Origin: Allobosea sp. OK403
GTDB lineage: Bacteria > Pseudomonadota > Alphaproteobacteria > Rhizobiales > Beijerinckiaceae
NCBI RefSeq assembly: GCF_900113835.1
Contig: NZ_FOQV01000001.1
Location: forward strand, 310,001-374,000
Direction: 5' to 3'
DNA length: 64,000 bases
Part shown: piece after piece, positions 61,656 to 64,000 of the stretch
How the letters are laid out: each line of letters begins with the position of its first letter
How positions within the stretch are numbered: position 1 is the first letter of the stretch
Notes under the pieces: model-generated
What the model saw: the letters and a program-made list of their open reading frames with translations, nothing else
Database searches by the model: none
Told to the model about the DNA's origin: nothing
Program-made: the position numbers and the translations under genes

Positions 61656-63212
61656 GGCGAAGGCCTTTTCGATCGTCTCGACAATGACCTTGATCGATCT
61701 GTCGTGCCGGGTGATCGGCGGGATCTGCTGATCCAACCCCAGGAGCTGATAGACCGCCGTCTGCGCCACCCGGATCGAATATTCCACGGTGAAGACCACG
61801 TCGTCCGGAATTTCGACGAATTGGCTGATGAAGGCCAGGTTCTTCGAATTTTTCGGCACCGGAAGCGGCCGGTCGCCCTTGGCGCGGGGCATGAACATGC
61901 TGGTGATGTAGGGCAGGTTGCAGGGGATACAGGTCGCGCCATCGAAGACGCTGGGATCGAAATTGAGATGCCCGCATAATTCACGCAGGATTTCGGCGCC
62001 GCTGCATGCCGACATCGGCTTCGGCACGAAATCTCCGACCCGGTCCGGATGGAGCGCATAGCCCCAGAGTACCTGCAGATTGGCTGGCTGATCGATGAAA
62101 TGTGGCTGGTGGTAGAGCACCACCGACATCAACCAGTTCGAATCCTTGAACGTCACGAGGCCGCCGGTGCCGGCTCGGTTACCTGAGAACCGCTCCATCT
62201 TGTCGAAGAAGGCAGGGGTGCTGCAGGTGACTGTGAAGGATTCCCAGTAGGATTCGGGAATCGAGCTGTTGAAGACGGCGGGATTGCCGAATTCCGGCCG
62301 GTCGGCTGCGATCTTTTCCCAAAGCTCCCAGCCATGGCTGTCGGCCTTGGTCAAACGCTTCGGCGGGCTGGTCATCGTACCCAGGCTGGTGGCGTCGGTC
62401 ATCGAACCATTCTGGAAAAACACCAGATCGCCATCCTTCACCGTCAGCGATTCCAGCTTGCCGTCACGGCTCAGAGAGAGGCCGGCGACGCGCAGCTTGC
62501 CGGCCTCGTCGATCAGCTCCATGTCGGTGACGCGCACACCGTTCTCGAAGCGGACGCCCTTTTGCTGAAGCCACTCCAGCAATGGGCGCACGATTGCGTC
62601 GAACTGGTTGTAGACGGTCCGCTTGACGCCACCCAGCGTTTCGATGCGCGGGAACTCGTTTATGAAGCGATGCAGATAGCGCTTCAGTTCCACGGCGCTG
62701 TGCCAAGTCTGAAAAGCGAAAGTGGTCTGCCACATGCACCAGAAATTGGTCTGGAAGAATGGCGGCGAGAGCCAATCGGTGATGCGGCTTGCGCCCAGCT
62801 CCTCCTCCGATGTCTCGGCAAGCCTGACCAGTTCGATGCGGTCCTGCATGGTGAAGCCCATGGTCGAAACGTCGATCTTGAAGCAGTTGTGATCGATGAG
62901 GCGCGCCTGCGAATGCGCCTTTTGCTCCTCGTTGAAGGCGACGGTTTCCTCGTAGACGGTCTTGCTGGGATTATCGATTGACGGGATGCCCTTCAGCAGG
63001 TCCCAGGTGCACTCGTAGTGATCCGTGGTCAGCATGCGACCGCCGCGTAGGGAATAAGCGTGGTCCGCCAGCCTGGTGCCGTCGAGGCTGCCGCCGACCA
63101 GCGACAAACCTTCATAGATGGTGATATCGCTGCCGACGACACCGCCGTCACGGATCAGGAAGGCGGCGCCCGCAAGCGACCCAATGCCGCCACCGATGAA
63201 ATGAGCTTTCAT
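61653..63212 (-). CDS. Oleate hydratase
   Basis: A 519-residue FAD protein of the myosin-cross-reactive-antigen family, which adds water to the double bond of oleate to give 10-hydroxystearate. The FAD motif HFIGGGIGSLAGAAFLIRDG is at residues 4-23, followed by GGRMLTTDHYECTWDLL with the catalytic Glu. It is shorter than the Gram-positive enzymes but normal for the alphaproteobacterial type. Start ATG 63212 has GGAGG close upstream. It acts on free fatty acids at the membrane, perhaps in detoxification. Confidence 0.93.
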   Translation of the reverse strand: MKAHFIGGGIGSLAGAAFLIRDGGVVGSDITIYEGLSLVGGSLDGTRLADHAYSLRGGRMLTTDHYECTWDLLKGIPSIDNPSKTVYEETVAFNEEQKAHSQARLIDHNCFKIDVSTMGFTMQDRIELVRLAETSEEELGASRITDWLSPPFFQTNFWCMWQTTFAFQTWHSAVELKRYLHRFINEFPRIETLGGVKRTVYNQFDAIVRPLLEWLQQKGVRFENGVRVTDMELIDEAGKLRVAGLSLSRDGKLESLTVKDGDLVFFQNGSMTDATSLGTMTSPPKRLTKADSHGWELWEKIAADRPEFGNPAVFNSSIPESYWESFTVTCSTPAFFDKMERFSGNRAGTGGLVTFKDSNWLMSVVLYHQPHFIDQPANLQVLWGYALHPDRVGDFVPKPMSACSGAEILRELCGHLNFDPSVFDGATCIPCNLPYITSMFMPRAKGDRPLPVPKNSKNLAFISQFVEIPDDVVFTVEYSIRVAQTAVYQLLGLDQQIPPITRHDRSIKVIVETIEKAFA

Positions 63213-63503
63213 GACAACCTCCGCTTAGAGGGCTGGTGGTGATGAAAGTCCCGCCCCGGAACCGTCTGGGGTTCGCGTTCTCCGAAACTCACCAGCATTC
63301 GATTGCCGGCGTTACGGCAAATATCTTATCTCAAGATCACAGATGCGCTCTTGAATGACAAGTCTTGGCGCGAGGCGTGGCATGCCTGGATAGGAATAGG
63401 ACAGACATGCCCCCTCCAGCGTTGACGCCCAGTACAGTGGTATTTACCTATTGTGCATGATCGTGCTCCGAAACGACCATTGAGGTGTGGCGGAAAACCG
63501 GCC

Positions 63504-64000
63504 TCAAGGCCCGTCCGCCCAGGTCAGGCCCTTGTAGTTGAAGCCCTCCACGATGGTTGGCTTGACGATCTCGAAATAGGGCGAGATGTCGAAATCGGCG
63601 GGCGCATAGAGGCTGTGGTGCCGGATATGCAAGAGTTCCTGACGGCGCCAGCTGCTGATGCCGCGCTTGACCGCTGCGCCCTGCTCGATGCGTGGCAGGA
63701 TGGGGTAGCCGATGCGCCCGAACGCCTCAGCGAGCAGCGTCGAGCAGATCGCCCGGGTCGGCTCTCCCGATCCCAGCGCGATCATGCGTCGCCGCCAGCG
63801 TGAGGGGATGGGCGGTGTCGGCAGCAGATAGCGGGCAAGGTCGACGATGTTGCGCATGTCATAGCGGATGCCGAGGCGCGAGATCATGAAGTTGATCAGT
63901 TCGTCGCGATCGCTCTCGATCAACCCGACGGGCCGGCAGATGCGGGTGTGAAACCGCGCCAGGCTCGAGAGTGGAGCCGACCTGCAACCCGCATCGAGGA
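63504..64000 (-). CDS. YiiX/YebB-like papain-type hydrolase (N-terminus beyond window)
   Basis: The frame is open to the window edge, so about 165 residues are visible and the start lies beyond position 64000. GIRYDMRNIVDLARYLL, RRRMIALGSGEPTRAICSTLLAEAF and GYPILPRI match the YebB-type permuted papain-like amidohydrolases, with the nucleophile Cys in ICSTL. These are often called lipo-like proteins and act in the envelope. Its C-terminus (FDISPYFEIVKPTIVEGFNYKGL) is typical. The gap from 63213 to 63503 holds no gene. Confidence 0.75.
   Translation of the reverse strand, partial: LDAGCRSAPLSSLARFHTRICRPVGLIESDRDELINFMISRLGIRYDMRNIVDLARYLLPTPPIPSRWRRRMIALGSGEPTRAICSTLLAEAFGRIGYPILPRIEQGAAVKRGISSWRRQELLHIRHHSLYAPADFDISPYFEIVKPTIVEGFNYKGLTWADGP

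Overview
The window is high-GC chromosomal DNA with the gene content of an alphaproteobacterium of the order Hyphomicrobiales (Rhizobiales). The mix of many solute ABC transporters, LysR/RpiR/XRE regulators and intergenic palindromes with CTAG edges looks most like Bosea or a close relative; that genus call is inference from gene style, not from a search. Almost everything is small-molecule uptake and catabolism. No CRISPR array, rRNA or intact insertion sequence was seen.

Layout. 1-5063: end of a CaiB/BaiF CoA-transferase gene, a divergent crotonase, a terminator and a dense palindrome cluster, an FAD dehydrogenase, and recJ. 5064-7415: a composite palindrome, a tRNA-Glu gene with its promoter, and a decayed island (frameshifted gene, tyrosine-recombinase remnant, two small hypothetical genes). 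7589-16789: a peptide-type ABC transporter split over three transcription units, with an FAD oxidase, an N-formylglutamate-amidohydrolase-like enzyme and an RpiR regulator. A composite promoter/operator is repeated almost unchanged upstream of dppB-like and between rpiR and the binding-protein gene.

17203-32203: a DUF1059 gene, two paralogous LysR regulators each next to an SDR gene, a biotin carboxyl carrier protein, a biotin carboxylase, a second carrier-like protein that lacks the biotin lysine, an aminotransferase, a PotABCD-type transporter, and pxpB-pxpC-pxpA. No AccA/AccD-type carboxyltransferase is present. PxpB/PxpC belong to the family that forms the carboxyltransferase part of urea carboxylase, so the set could be a split biotin-dependent carboxylase acting on an amide or lactam. 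Three LysR-type boxes (CAT-N10-TATGGC) sit before the LysR/SDR pair, the SDR-carboxylase genes and the transporter. This is the most interesting system in the window.

32350-45097: RidA, a dienelactone hydrolase flanked by a short direct repeat, a polar amino acid transporter operon with an aminotransferase and an RraA-type aldolase, a divergent LysR gene, and a hydantoinase/oxoprolinase A+B pair next to an XRE-cupin regulator. 45355-54744: a catabolic operon of a DapA-type lyase, FAD-linked hydroxyacid dehydrogenase, amino acid ABC transporter, DadA-like oxidase, ornithine-cyclodeaminase-like protein, FMN hydroxyacid oxidase and D-2-hydroxyacid dehydrogenase. 54931-64000: DNA repair methyltransferase, free methionine sulfoxide reductase, aldehyde dehydrogenase, small membrane protein, GFA protein, a Gfo/Idh/MocA oxidoreductase divergent from a LysR gene, oleate hydratase and a partial papain-like hydrolase gene.

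A family of dispersed palindromes is inserted between genes throughout, and several supply the stop codon of the neighbouring gene.
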